A stretch of DNA of 15,105 bases from CAZFAP01 sp964516325 (GCA_964516325.1 CAZFAP010000119.1:1-15105), one strand, 5' to 3'; shown: positions 6,724 to 14,591, counted from the first letter of the stretch. The notes: a model not told the origin generated them from the letters alone. Program-made: numbers and translations.

Positions 6724-9700
6724 AGACTCGCCTCGCTTGCACTTTCCGGTCGGCAGACCAAACATATCGAGGATGCCCGACCGTGACAGACAACGGGAAT
6801 TCCTGGCACCGTGTTGCGATGACCGCTTGCTCTTCCGCAGTCAAGCCGAGTCCTTCGGCGACGATGGCGTCAATCTCCTGACAAATCTCATCCATCTGGT
6901 TCTTGCGGGACTCGAGGTCTCTCTCGAAATTCCTGATTTCTGCGGCAAGGCTCGCGCGCACATTGGGGTCGGACGGCAGGGGCATATTCTGGATCTCCGA
7001 CACGGGAATCTCCTCGGCATCGCTTGCGAGAACCGCCGCCCGGATCAGGTGAGGCAGGTCCCCGTCCGAACAGCTTATTCTACATTCGCCAACCGAAAGA
7101 GTCTTGCCTCGAACGCTGGCGTCGGCAAAATCGTCTCGGTCGAGGATCGCATCTTTCGCGCTCCACTCCACTCCGAGAAATCCCGCTTTGATGGTTTCCT
7201 TCACCGCATCCATTCTGCGGGAGAAAAGCTCTGCCACCGACAGGGCAACGTCCTGGGATAAGCGCGTCGCCTCACGCGAAAGCCCGCTGAGCTTCCCAGC
7301 CATGCGGTCGTCCAGGTTGGGCAAGGGCAGGTTGTCTATGACGCGCGGCACCCATGTGGAACGTCGCCTCAGGAGAATTCCCGAGCGAAGCAGAAGAAAC
7401 CCGTAGTAGCGGCTGATTGTGCTGTTCACTAAAGCAGAGAGCGTATGAGCATCGTACTTGAGCGGCACCGCAACAAGCACGCTGTCGTTGGCAGCCAGCC
7501 GCAGGGGGTTGAACACGGCGGCATTGAAAGTGACGGTTACTCTGGGCAGGAGGCAATGATCCGCGTCACTCGGAAGACGCTTGTTCATCTCGCGCACCGC
7601 GGTGGCACCCGCGTCCTCTCCCGTATCATGGCCGTCTACGCCCCGGCATCGCTCGTAGAACGATAGGTCTCGCCAGATGCTTGCGTCGCTCGCTTCGTCA
7701 ATCCTGTTGAGATCAATCACCTCGGAGGGCTCAGAAAGCCCGAATGCGCAAATGTGCTGCCCTTTGAGGAAGGGAACCTCTCTTGGGCCACGTCGAGCTT
7801 TGCCCGCGCCGGAAACAATCTTTGCGCTGGCCCCCAACTTCACACCAAAAGATGTCCGGGCAACCTCGGACAACGTCGGTGCCCCCCTCAGCTTCAGGAG
7901 AATCGGCATGTCTTCCTGCCTCACCTCCAGCGGCCAGTCGCCAACCGGGCTCATATTGAACCACGTTGCGTAATCAAGCTTGGAGGTATGCTCTTTCAGG
8001 AAGTTCGCATCCTTCGTCGCCCTTCGGAGTTCCTCCTTCGAGCGAAGCCCGCTGACAACGTTCACGCGATGGTTCGTTGGCGGTTTGCCCTTTTTCGCGA
8101 AGAATATCATGGGGATGATGTCTGCCTGGGGAAACACCTCCTTTGCCATCCACTCCAATGAGACAACCTCTGTCACGCAGTGGGTTTCCCGGTACCTCCC
8201 CTGGAGGAGCTCCCGGATGCGCGCGGCCATCTTAGTGTTGGCGAGCGCGATCGGAGCAAGCATACCCATGACGCCACCGTCCCTTAGCCACACACTCAGC
8301 GCACAATACATGAAATACACCGACAGGTCTGTGTTCCCAGATTTGACTACCGAGAAACTTGCCTCAATGACGCCGCGGTCGCCCTCCGGGATGCGCTCGT
8401 TTCGGACGAAGGGCGGGTTGCCCACAACGTAGTCGAACGCGCCTTTGTCCGAACGGGAGGAAGAATGCTCGTCCTCGGCGTTCCCTCGCCCGAGCAGCGC
8501 GGCCGCGGAGGTGAGAGAGTTTATGGTCTCAACACTGAACGGCGGCATGGAAAAGTCCGGGTCGCCCCTTTTGGCCTCGAGATAAAGGTCAATGCATGCG
8601 AACAACATGCTGAGGTGGGCCAGGAAAGTTGAGAATGGATTGATGTCGTAGCCGGAAATGCACCTCCTTGCCAATTCCATCTTGTTCTGCGGTGAAAGGT
8701 GGCTGGCACGAGCGAGTATGGCAGAGAATGCCCTTACGCCGAAGGTGAAGGATCCACATGCCGGGTCAAGTATCCTTTTCGTCAGTATATCGGGGTCCGA
8801 GGTGATCCCGCATCGCGAGAGCACGAAATCAACAACTACATCGTCCGTGTAATACTCCCCCAATCTTTTTCTTTCTGCGCGCGGCCGGAAGTACTCATAC
8901 ATGGTCCCGAGCGTGTCCCGGTCCACCTTCGCAAGCGAGAAGGCATTGAGCCGAAACAGAATCCTTTCAAGGATGTCGTTAAGCCCATGGTTGATTGTGC
9001 CGAACCAGTCGAAGACCGAGCTCTCAAACAGGCGCGCATAAACAGGCATGACGTCCTTGAATGCGAGCTCGACAATCCCTTTGTACATCCGGGGCAGGCT
9101 GAGCATGAATCTGTGCCAAACCTTCATACCTGCGTTGGAGATTTTCTTGCTCACCAGCCCTGTATCCTCGCAGACTCTCACGAAGAACAGGCGGCTGAGG
9201 GCAATATGGGCGGTGTTGGTGATGAAAACATCCTCGAAGTCCCTCTCCTCAGAGGTGCCGGAGTAGGTTTGGCTCTCTTTGAACAGCGGGTAATCAACCT
9301 CAAACAGAGCAGTCTCAACCTGGTGTTGTTTTTTCAAACGAAGGATCTCACGCCGGACCTTTGTTGCCCAGACGTCGTCCGGGCCTGCACGCTCAAGCTC
9401 GATTTCGTGCTTCTGGAGCTTCTCCAGGTACTCCTTATATTGCTGTTGGTAGTACTCGAATGCCCCCTTGCAGTATCTGCGCAGGTCGCGGACGGCCAGC
9501 TCGAACACGTCGTGGAGCTTGCTTAGCGTGTTGGCGTCGAGAGGTAAGAAGCCCGATCTCAGCTCGCCCCGCCGGAACTTCTCGTACTGGGGTCTGGCCA
9601 GCGATTGTTGCGCCGTGATTGGCCCGAGAAGCTTTCGGAAATTGAGGTCCGTGGCAGGAAGCTCTTCGCCTGACCTCGCGTCAATTACCACTTCCCTGTT

Positions 9701-10087
9701 GGGGTCGAGGTGAACCGCCTCCAGCGATTCCCCCGTTACGTCACAGACGTAAAAAGTACGCGGAGCGCATAGCAGGACGTAAACCGCCTCCGGAGAGAGG
9801 TAGCCTTTTCCGATAATCTGCTCCTGCCAGAGCCTCGCCCGCTTTGCGTCGTCCCGAATCTCCTCGTCTTCGAGCTTCGCTTCACAGATGACCCACTCCG
9901 AGCCGTCTTCCAGAGACAAGAGCCTTATGTCGGGAATCCCCGCTTCTCCCGCTTTGTTAATCTGGCAGGTCTTTGCCGAATAGCCGAGCACCCCCCGCAG
10001 GATGTGGACCGAAAGCGGAGTATAGAAGGCCACCTCGCTCACGGGGGCACTTTGGCGTATTTCCTCCAAATACTTTGGCAGCGACAT
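6698..10087 (-). CDS. Type IIG-like restriction-methylase: single-chain nuclease, N6-adenine methylase and specificity domain
   Basis: The protein has about 1129 residues. Near the N-terminus is a PD-(D/E)xK-like nuclease core: GIPDIRLL with Asp55, then WVICEAK with Glu71/Lys73. A helical, partly coiled-coil linker follows (about 185-260). The methylase core has motif X GEYYTDDVVVDFVL (412-425), motif I DPACGSF (443-449), GYDINPFS (481-488) and the catalytic NPPF (559-562), typical of N6-adenine methylases. The C-terminal ~400 residues contain a probable target-recognition region (TSFGVKLG..., LKGQHICAFG) and a final helical segment with coiled-coil character (ESRKNQMDEICQEIDAIVAEG). It should methylate and cut one DNA sequence by itself; no separate S, M or R gene is nearby. 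The last Gly of motif I is Phe, which is unusual. ATG at 10085-10087 was preferred over the GTG two codons earlier because AGGG lies at proper spacing before it. The gene is downstream of a terminator and overlaps the hydrolase gene. Confidence 0.83.
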   Translation of the reverse strand: MSLPKYLEEIRQSAPVSEVAFYTPLSVHILRGVLGYSAKTCQINKAGEAGIPDIRLLSLEDGSEWVICEAKLEDEEIRDDAKRARLWQEQIIGKGYLSPEAVYVLLCAPRTFYVCDVTGESLEAVHLDPNREVVIDARSGEELPATDLNFRKLLGPITAQQSLARPQYEKFRRGELRSGFLPLDANTLSKLHDVFELAVRDLRRYCKGAFEYYQQQYKEYLEKLQKHEIELERAGPDDVWATKVRREILRLKKQHQVETALFEVDYPLFKESQTYSGTSEERDFEDVFITNTAHIALSRLFFVRVCEDTGLVSKKISNAGMKVWHRFMLSLPRMYKGIVELAFKDVMPVYARLFESSVFDWFGTINHGLNDILERILFRLNAFSLAKVDRDTLGTMYEYFRPRAERKRLGEYYTDDVVVDFVLSRCGITSDPDILTKRILDPACGSFTFGVRAFSAILARASHLSPQNKMELARRCISGYDINPFSTFLAHLSMLFACIDLYLEAKRGDPDFSMPPFSVETINSLTSAAALLGRGNAEDEHSSSRSDKGAFDYVVGNPPFVRNERIPEGDRGVIEASFSVVKSGNTDLSVYFMYCALSVWLRDGGVMGMLAPIALANTKMAARIRELLQGRYRETHCVTEVVSLEWMAKEVFPQADIIPMIFFAKKGKPPTNHRVNVVSGLRSKEELRRATKDANFLKEHTSKLDYATWFNMSPVGDWPLEVRQEDMPILLKLRGAPTLSEVARTSFGVKLGASAKIVSGAGKARRGPREVPFLKGQHICAFGLSEPSEVIDLNRIDEASDASIWRDLSFYERCRGVDGHDTGEDAGATAVREMNKRLPSDADHCLLPRVTVTFNAAVFNPLRLAANDSVLVAVPLKYDAHTLSALVNSTISRYYGFLLLRSGILLRRRSTWVPRVIDNLPLPNLDDRMAGKLSGLSREATRLSQDVALSVAELFSRRMDAVKETIKAGFLGVEWSAKDAILDRDDFADASVRGKTLSVGECRISCSDGDLPHLIRAAVLASDAEEIPVSEIQNMPLPSDPNVRASLAAEIRNFERDLESRKNQMDEICQEIDAIVAEGLGLTAEEQAVIATRCQEFPLSVTVGHPRYVWSADRKVQARRVYEKGERFK

Positions 10088-10173
10088 CGTCACCCTGACT
10101 GGAACCGAGCCTGTGTCACAGGGCTAACCGACCTGCGGCGCGAGATTCAACCACTCTCTCAAAAACCACCTGA

Positions 10174-10201
10174 ATGCTCGCTCTTCCTGTTGGCTGAGCA
10201 T
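10174..10201. promoter_or_regulatory. Inverted repeat upstream of the methylase gene
   Basis: ATGCTC (10174-10179) and GAGCAT (10196-10201) form a 6-bp inverted repeat with a 16-base centre, about 90-115 bases before the methylase start. Restriction-modification genes are often controlled by C-protein or self-binding sites, but no controller gene is present here. No strong -35/-10 pair was seen in this spacer (10088-10200). Confidence 0.2.
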
Positions 10202-10238
10202 GGAAAGAAAAAGGGGCAGGGGCGTTCGCCCCCGCCCC
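10202..10238 (-). terminator. Intrinsic terminator of the oxidoreductase gene
   Basis: The GC-rich stem spans 10213-10238 with one internal A/C mismatch (GGGGCAGGGGC paired with GCCCCCGCCCC around a GTTC loop). On the minus strand it is followed directly by TTTTTCTTTCC (10212-10202). It lies about 60 bases beyond the stop codon at 10299, so it should end the oxidoreductase transcript before the methylase gene. Confidence 0.85.
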
Positions 10239-10298
10239 CGATTCGCACTTCTTTCTTCTCGGTTGGGCCGAAGGACTCCTCTTCAGAGCAATCCCTGG

Positions 10299-11477
10299 CT
10301 ACGGCATCGAAACCCACGCGCCGCCCTTGTTGCTGCTCTCTACGGCGGCGGTTACAAACGCGATGCCCATCCGGCCGTCCTCCACGTTGGCATACTTCGC
10401 CCCGTCAGCTTTCCATGGCTTTCCCTCTTCGTACGCGCGAACGTCCGCCTCGAAGCACCGGTGAAGGCGGGCGAACGCATCGTGGAACGCCTCCGGATGT
10501 CCCGAAGGAGCTGTCGGCTCTGCCATCAAATCTTTCGGGACGTCTTTCAGGAAGCCGTCGTTTACCTTGACTTCTCCTCGCCAATAGACCCTGTCCGGCT
10601 GCCCGGGCAGATGAACGACCAGCCTGTCCGGGTCCTCCTGCACCCAGTAGAGCGTCCCCTTTGTTCCGTTCACTTCGATGCGAAGGTCGTTCTTGTGGCC
10701 AATAGCGATCTGAGACGCCCGGACAAGAGCTCTCCCACCATTCGACAGCTCGCAATAAACCGTGAAATGGTCGTCAAGCTGTCGCTTCTCCACGAAGGTC
10801 TCCAGATGCGCCTGAAGCCGCGCAACCTCCAGACCCGTCACGTAGCGAAGCTGCATCAACGCGTGCGTCCCTATATCTCCTCCGGCGCAGCTTGCTCCCG
10901 CTCGCTTCGGGTCCACTCGCCATTCCGCCTGCATCACGCCCATATCCTCCGTCCGGCCCGCCAGCCATCCCTGGAGGTACGACGAATCAACCCAACGCAC
11001 TTCGCCGATCAACCCGGTCCGCACGATGTGCCGCGAAAGTCGGCTCGTCCAGTGCCCGAGATACGTGTGCGCCACGCCGAAGGGAATCTTGTGCTTCTTG
11101 ACCGCCTTGACCAGCTTGTCCGATTCTTCAAGCGTCACCGTCAAGGGTTTCTCGCAGAAGACGGGTATCCCCGCCTCAAGGCACCTCATCGCCGGGTCAA
11201 AATGAACATTATTCGGCGTGACAATAAGAACGTAGTCCAGCCTTTCGCCCAGCGGCTTCTTGCTCTCCTTCTCAATCATTTCGCCGTAATTGCGATACCC
11301 GCGGATCGGGTACGGCCACTTCTCCGCCTCTTCCAGGGCGACTTTCGGGTCCTGGTGCAGCGCCCCCGCCACCACGCGGCGCGTCCCATCGAAATGGATG
11401 GCCCGCTCGTGGGGATGCACGATAAAGGCGCCTCGCCCTCCACCTATCAACCCGACATTCAAAGGTCTCTCGGACAT
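10299..11477 (-). CDS. Gfo/Idh/MocA-family NAD(P)-dependent sugar oxidoreductase
   Basis: The protein has 392 residues, normal for the family, and no signal peptide, so it is cytoplasmic. The N-terminal Rossmann fold opens with NVGLIGGGRG (7-16). VTPNNVHF (86-93) and the signature CEKPLT (108-113), with Lys110, follow. The substrate domain has AGGDIGTHALMQL (198-210), where Asp201 and His205 are the family's usual catalytic positions. It would oxidise or reduce a sugar or cyclitol with NAD(P); the substrate is unknown. The ATG (11475-11477) has a strong AAAGGAGGG site. It is flanked upstream by a TTGACA promoter candidate and an operator-like dyad in its leader, and downstream by an intrinsic terminator, so it is probably a single-gene unit. 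The 481-residue frame on the opposite strand is a shadow. Confidence 0.92.
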   Translation of the reverse strand: MSERPLNVGLIGGGRGAFIVHPHERAIHFDGTRRVVAGALHQDPKVALEEAEKWPYPIRGYRNYGEMIEKESKKPLGERLDYVLIVTPNNVHFDPAMRCLEAGIPVFCEKPLTVTLEESDKLVKAVKKHKIPFGVAHTYLGHWTSRLSRHIVRTGLIGEVRWVDSSYLQGWLAGRTEDMGVMQAEWRVDPKRAGASCAGGDIGTHALMQLRYVTGLEVARLQAHLETFVEKRQLDDHFTVYCELSNGGRALVRASQIAIGHKNDLRIEVNGTKGTLYWVQEDPDRLVVHLPGQPDRVYWRGEVKVNDGFLKDVPKDLMAEPTAPSGHPEAFHDAFARLHRCFEADVRAYEEGKPWKADGAKYANVEDGRMGIAFVTAAVESSNKGGAWVSMP

Positions 11478-11505
11478 TTTTGCCCTCCTTTCCAGATGGA
11501 CTTAT

Positions 11506-11518
11506 TGAACGAAGTTCA
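11506..11518. promoter_or_regulatory. Operator-like dyad TGAAC-N3-GTTCA
   Basis: TGAACGAAGTTCA is a 5-bp perfect dyad with a 3-base centre, placed in the predicted leader of the oxidoreductase gene about 30 bases before its ATG and next to the ribosome site. It could bind a transcriptional regulator. No regulator gene lies in the window to assign it to. Confidence 0.35.
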
Positions 11519-11568
11519 GTTGCGAAATAAACGACCCCCTTCGCACAGGCCCATTGACGATTTCCCTC

Positions 11569-11597
11569 TCTCTACCCCAGAACCCACTCCGTGTCAA
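11569..11597 (-). promoter_or_regulatory. Candidate promoter of the oxidoreductase gene
   Basis: On the minus strand: a perfect TTGACA (11597-11592), a 17-base spacer, then TAGAGA (11574-11569), which matches only 3/6. The start would be about 85 bases before the ATG at 11477. Confidence 0.4.
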
Positions 11598-11674
11598 GCG
11601 AACTTTTGGGAGGGTTGTAATGCCTCAGTCTCGGGTGGGGAATAAGATTTTTTGCGATTTCTTGATTTTTTTTC

Positions 11675-11708
11675 CTGACTTTTTTCCGAAGCATGATATA
11701 CTGCTTCG
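11675..11708 (+). promoter_or_regulatory. Promoter-like sequence and hairpin at the orphan ORF start
   Basis: CTGACT (11675-11680), 16 bases, TATACT (11697-11702) looks like a sigma70 promoter. The -10 lies inside an inverted repeat, CGAAGCA-tgatatac-TGCTTCG (11687-11708), that ends one base before the ATG at 11710. T-rich DNA precedes it. A transcript would be almost leaderless. Confidence 0.3.
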
Positions 11709-11709
11709 T

Positions 11710-11925
11710 ATGAAGAGCAAACTGTCCTATGCTGAGTTGGTGAAGGAACGCGAAGAGCTGCTGAAAAGGCTCGGGGGTTGGCCGCCTGTTCTGCGGGGGA
11801 GTCTGCGAAGGCACGGCAACCGGTGTGGTCGTCCGAAGTGGTGGTGCGGGGTCCTGGCGCTCCCAGGACACGGCAGACCTTTCCCTGGTCTCCGCGTGAA
11901 CGAAGCTCATGAACGAGTGCGGTGA
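11710..11925 (+). pseudogene. Short orphan ORF, probably a decayed DUF6788-like small zinc-ribbon protein
   Basis: The open frame encodes 71 residues. Its first ~47 (KLSYAELVKEREELLKRL, then PVLRGSLRRH, then RCGRPKWWCG) resemble the small family (DUF6788, as I recall it) with an N-terminal helix, a GSL motif and a CGxPxCxC zinc-ribbon-like cluster. One expected Cys is Trp here (a one-base TGC to TGG change). After WWCG the likeness stops at a 7-bp hairpin, GTCCTGG-cgctc-CCAGGAC (11851-11869), and the rest (LALPGHGRPFPGLRVNEAHE) reads as unrelated or frame-shifted. There is no ribosome site. I take it as a relic, possibly left by a mobile element. It could instead be a live small protein or a spurious frame. 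The family assignment rests on memory of the motif only. Confidence 0.4.
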
Positions 11926-12222
11926 GTCCCCGGTCCCGCGAGGAATTCACCTCGCCCCGGGACGCTCGGACGGGATTGACAGGATGAACCCGATAGAGCA
12001 ATCGGGATCATCGTGCCTATGCTGTTATTCCCTCTGGACGTCCCCCACGGGCCTCTCGGGGAAGGCGCCCCAAGCCCCCGCCCCGCCCAAGGCGGGGGAA
12101 GCCCACATACGTCCCCTCTGCGTACTCTGCGCTCTCTGCGGTGAGTCCCTCCCGGGAGTGAGGGATTACGCCGTCGTTCTTCTCTTTTTGGTTGCAGTGT
12201 CGGCGGTTAGCGTGAGTTTTTC
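11926..12222. other. Repeat-rich gene-free spacer
   Basis: About 300 bases without a credible gene. It contains a dispersed motif at 11970-11984 (ACGGGATTGACAGGA, one mismatch from 253-267), a hairpin CCCGAT-agagca-ATCGGG (11989-12006), a GC hairpin CCCCCGCC...GGCGGGGG (12075-12098), a second dispersed motif (about 12117-12145) and the palindrome CTCCCGGGAG just after it. The open frames here lack ribosome sites and domains. Confidence 0.6.
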
Positions 12223-12251
12223 TTGACCCGCCAAATCGGAAAATGTACAAC
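12223..12251 (+). promoter_or_regulatory. Candidate promoter of the galE operon
   Basis: TTGACC (12223-12228), a 17-base spacer and TACAAC (12246-12251) match the sigma70 consensus at 5/6 and 4/6 with ideal spacing. The predicted start is about 40 bases before the galE ATG. Confidence 0.5.
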
Positions 12252-12297
12252 GGCGGCCAGCACTGACGATCGAGTTAGCAATTGCGTGGAGGCATCA

Positions 12298-13281
12298 ATG
12301 CGCATATTGGTTACCGGCGGAGCCGGATACATCGGCAGCGTGGTCGTCAAGGAGCTTGTTGATGACGCCCATCAGGTCGTCGTGATTGACAACCTCCAGA
12401 CCGGCCACCGGGACGCTGTCTCCCTGGGGGCGAGATTCGTCCGTGGTGACCTGTCGGACCTTGCGCTTCTTCGGCAAGTCATGACCGAGGAAAGGACAGA
12501 GGCAGTGGTTCATTTCGCGGCGGAAGCCCTTGTCGGCGATTCGATGAAGAACCCGACGAAGTTCTTCCGGAACAACCTCTGCTGCGGAGTGAACCTCCTC
12601 GATGCGATGGTCCAGACCGGCGTGCGGAGAATCGTGTTTTCGTCGTCGGCTGCGGTTTATGGCGAGCCAAAGAGAGTTCCCATACGCGAAGAGGACGCAA
12701 CCGCCCCGACGAACCCTTACGGAGAATCGAAGCTCGCTTTCGAGAAAATCCTGAGATGGTACAGGGAGATTCATGGAATCGAATTCGTCGCTTTGCGTTA
12801 TTTCAATGCGGCGGGGGCCGCCGGCCCCCTGGGCGAGGACCATCACCCCGAGACGCACCTGGTGCCCATCGTCCTGATGACCGCGGCCGCTTTGCTTCCC
12901 GTCCTGACCGTCAACGGCGATGATTACGACACCGAAGACGGAACGTGCGTGAGGGATTTTGTCCATGTTCTCGATCTCGCTTCCGCCCACATTCTGGCCC
13001 TTCAGGAGAGCCATAGCAAAATCTACAATATTGGCACCGGTAAAGGTTACTCGGTCAAGGAAGTCATCGCCGCCGCAGAGGAAGTTACGGGCAAGAGAAT
13101 CCCCATCGAAATAGGGAGAAGGAGGCCGGGCGATCCCGCCAGGCTTGTCGCCGACGGCAGCAAGATTCAGCGGGAACTCCACTGGCAGCCGAAACATTCG
13201 GACATGACGACGATTCTGGAGAGCAGTTGGAAGTGGGTTCTGGACCACCCAAACGGATACGGTTCCCGTCCTGCGGTTTGA
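12298..13281 (+). CDS. galE: UDP-glucose 4-epimerase
   Basis: The protein has 327 residues, typical for GalE, and is cytoplasmic. It interconverts UDP-glucose and UDP-galactose with tightly bound NAD, supplying precursors for exopolysaccharide, lipopolysaccharide or galactose use. Motifs: the NAD-binding GGAGYIG (7-13), HFAAEALVGDS (72-82), SSSAAVYG (115-122) with the catalytic Ser near 117, YGESK with Tyr141 and Lys145, LRYFNAAGA (166-174) and DGTCVRDFVHVLDLA (214-228). The open frame begins at 12223, but the ATG at 12298 is right: GGAGG lies 5 bases before it and the Rossmann motif starts at once. It leads a four-gene plus-strand run; the homocysteine methyltransferase gene starts 28 bases after its stop. 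Confidence 0.95.
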   Translation: MRILVTGGAGYIGSVVVKELVDDAHQVVVIDNLQTGHRDAVSLGARFVRGDLSDLALLRQVMTEERTEAVVHFAAEALVGDSMKNPTKFFRNNLCCGVNLLDAMVQTGVRRIVFSSSAAVYGEPKRVPIREEDATAPTNPYGESKLAFEKILRWYREIHGIEFVALRYFNAAGAAGPLGEDHHPETHLVPIVLMTAAALLPVLTVNGDDYDTEDGTCVRDFVHVLDLASAHILALQESHSKIYNIGTGKGYSVKEVIAAAEEVTGKRIPIEIGRRRPGDPARLVADGSKIQRELHWQPKHSDMTTILESSWKWVLDHPNGYGSRPAV

Positions 13282-13309
13282 ACAGACCAAGGAGGATCGA
13301 GGATTCGAG

Positions 13310-14194
13310 ATGAGAAAGCCCTTTCTTGAAAGAGTCAAAGACGGTGTGATTATCTGCGACGGCGCCATGGGGACGCAGCTTGATGCCCGTGGCCTTCAGC
13401 CGGGCGAATGCAATATGCAATGGAATGTCCTTCGCCCGGACCAGGTGGAGGAGGTTCATGCTGCATACATCGAGGCAGGGGCTGACGCCATTTTGACGAA
13501 CAGCCTTCTCGGCAACCGGTTGTGCCTCGAGAAGTACGGGCTTGGGGAGAAAGTGCAGGAACTCAATTCGGCGGCTGTCGAAAGGGCTCGCTCCGTGGCT
13601 GGGGATGAGCGATACGTTCTGGGCGACGTTGGACCGACGGCGGAGCTTGTGTACCCGCTCGGCGCAAAGAAACAAGAGGAATTTGTCGAGGTCTTCAGAG
13701 AGCAGGTCTTCATCCTCGCGCAGGGAGCCGATGCCATAGCGATTCAGACGATGACCGCAATCGAAGAGTTGGTAGCAGCGGTCCGTGCGGCAAGGGAAAC
13801 GGCGCTTCCCGTTATCGCCTCTATGTCTTTCACGCCGGACCGTGGGAAAGGCTATCGCACAATCTTCGGAGTGAGCGTTGAGCAGATGGTTCGCCAGCTT
13901 GAGGACGAAGGCGCGGACGGCATCGGGACGAACTGCGGCACGGTGGACATCCCAGATGTCGTCAAAATCGTCCGGCAGATGAGGGAATTGACCTCTCTTC
14001 CGATTCTCGCCGAACCGAACGCTGGCAAGCCGAGAATCGAGGGCGAAACGACCGTTTTCGACCAGACGCCGGAGGCGATGGCGCAGCATGTCCTCGCCCT
14101 TGCTGACGCCGGCGCCAACATCATCGGCGGATGTTGCGGGACAACCCCGGAGCACATCCGCGCATTCGCGGAGAGACTAAAGCGAACAAAGTGA
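13310..14194 (+). CDS. Stand-alone homocysteine S-methyltransferase domain protein
   Basis: The protein has 294 residues: one homocysteine-binding (beta/alpha)8 barrel as in BHMT, MmuM and the first module of MetH. Seen: DGAMGTQL (17-24), TNSLLGNR (63-70), GDVGPT (105-110), GTNCG with Cys209, and GGCCGTTP with Cys275/Cys276. The three Cys form the family's zinc site for the homocysteine thiolate. It has no folate or cobalamin-binding module, so the methyl donor (S-methylmethionine, betaine, or a methyl-corrinoid from a separate protein) is open, and it may be half of a split methionine synthase. AAGGAGGA lies upstream of the ATG at a longish distance, with a closer GAGG. It is in an operon with galE upstream; its TGA overlaps the GTG of the next gene. 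Confidence 0.88.
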   Translation: MRKPFLERVKDGVIICDGAMGTQLDARGLQPGECNMQWNVLRPDQVEEVHAAYIEAGADAILTNSLLGNRLCLEKYGLGEKVQELNSAAVERARSVAGDERYVLGDVGPTAELVYPLGAKKQEEFVEVFREQVFILAQGADAIAIQTMTAIEELVAAVRAARETALPVIASMSFTPDRGKGYRTIFGVSVEQMVRQLEDEGADGIGTNCGTVDIPDVVKIVRQMRELTSLPILAEPNAGKPRIEGETTVFDQTPEAMAQHVLALADAGANIIGGCCGTTPEHIRAFAERLKRTK

Positions 14195-14562
14195 AAGCGG
14201 AGCTTTGCCAAAGGCTGATTTTCCTGGGGCTTTTGTTCGCGGCGTGCCCGGCTCGCGGCCGGACAGAACTCCCTTACAGTCTATCCGTCATGCCGCCAGC
14301 CCCGTTCTCTTCCGCCAACAATCAGTGGCAGCTTCGCCCAATCAAGAGGAGGGTCGGGCGGGCAGTTACTTCAACTATGGACAAAATTGACAACCCGTGG
14401 TTCGTGGTGTCTCAGATCGCAATTCCGCTGTGCGCCTTCGTTTTCTCTCTCATGTACGTCCGCCGGTACAGGAGGAGGCCAGCCGCGGAGGGCGTGATGG
14501 CATCCGAGAAGGAATCTGGCGGGAACGACGACCCGGGCTCTCGAACGGGAGACGGCGGATAG
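14191..14562 (+). CDS. Small single-pass membrane protein, function unknown
   Basis: The protein has 123 residues from a GTG (14191-14193) that overlaps the preceding stop as GTGA. A short hydrophobic segment (QRLIFLGLLFAACPARG, about 7-23) could be a signal peptide, even a lipoprotein signal with Cys19. A clear transmembrane helix follows at about 70-85 (VVSQIAIPLCAFVFSLMYV), then a basic RRYRRRP stop-transfer and a polar, acidic tail. No domain is recognised. An alternative start is the ATG at 14377, just before DKIDNPWF, giving a 61-residue protein; no good ribosome site favours it. The tight coupling to the methyltransferase and the 29-base gap to larB argue that it is real. Its role is not known. 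Confidence 0.55.
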   Translation: MKAELCQRLIFLGLLFAACPARGRTELPYSLSVMPPAPFSSANNQWQLRPIKRRVGRAVTSTMDKIDNPWFVVSQIAIPLCAFVFSLMYVRRYRRRPAAEGVMASEKESGGNDDPGSRTGDGG

Positions 14563-14591
14563 CGAAGCCCGCGAGATGGAAAGGTGAAAAA

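Noticed and set aside
6724..6765. Earlier ATG for the hydrolase
   Set aside because: Adds a charged segment before the export signal and increases the overlap with the methylase; no better ribosome site.
10200..11645. 481-residue open frame on the plus strand
   Set aside because: Antisense shadow of the Gfo/Idh/MocA gene; it begins at the terminator hairpin and has no domain.
13085..14155. 356-residue open frame on the minus strand
   Set aside because: Shadow of galE end and the homocysteine methyltransferase, both of which have clear motifs on the plus strand.
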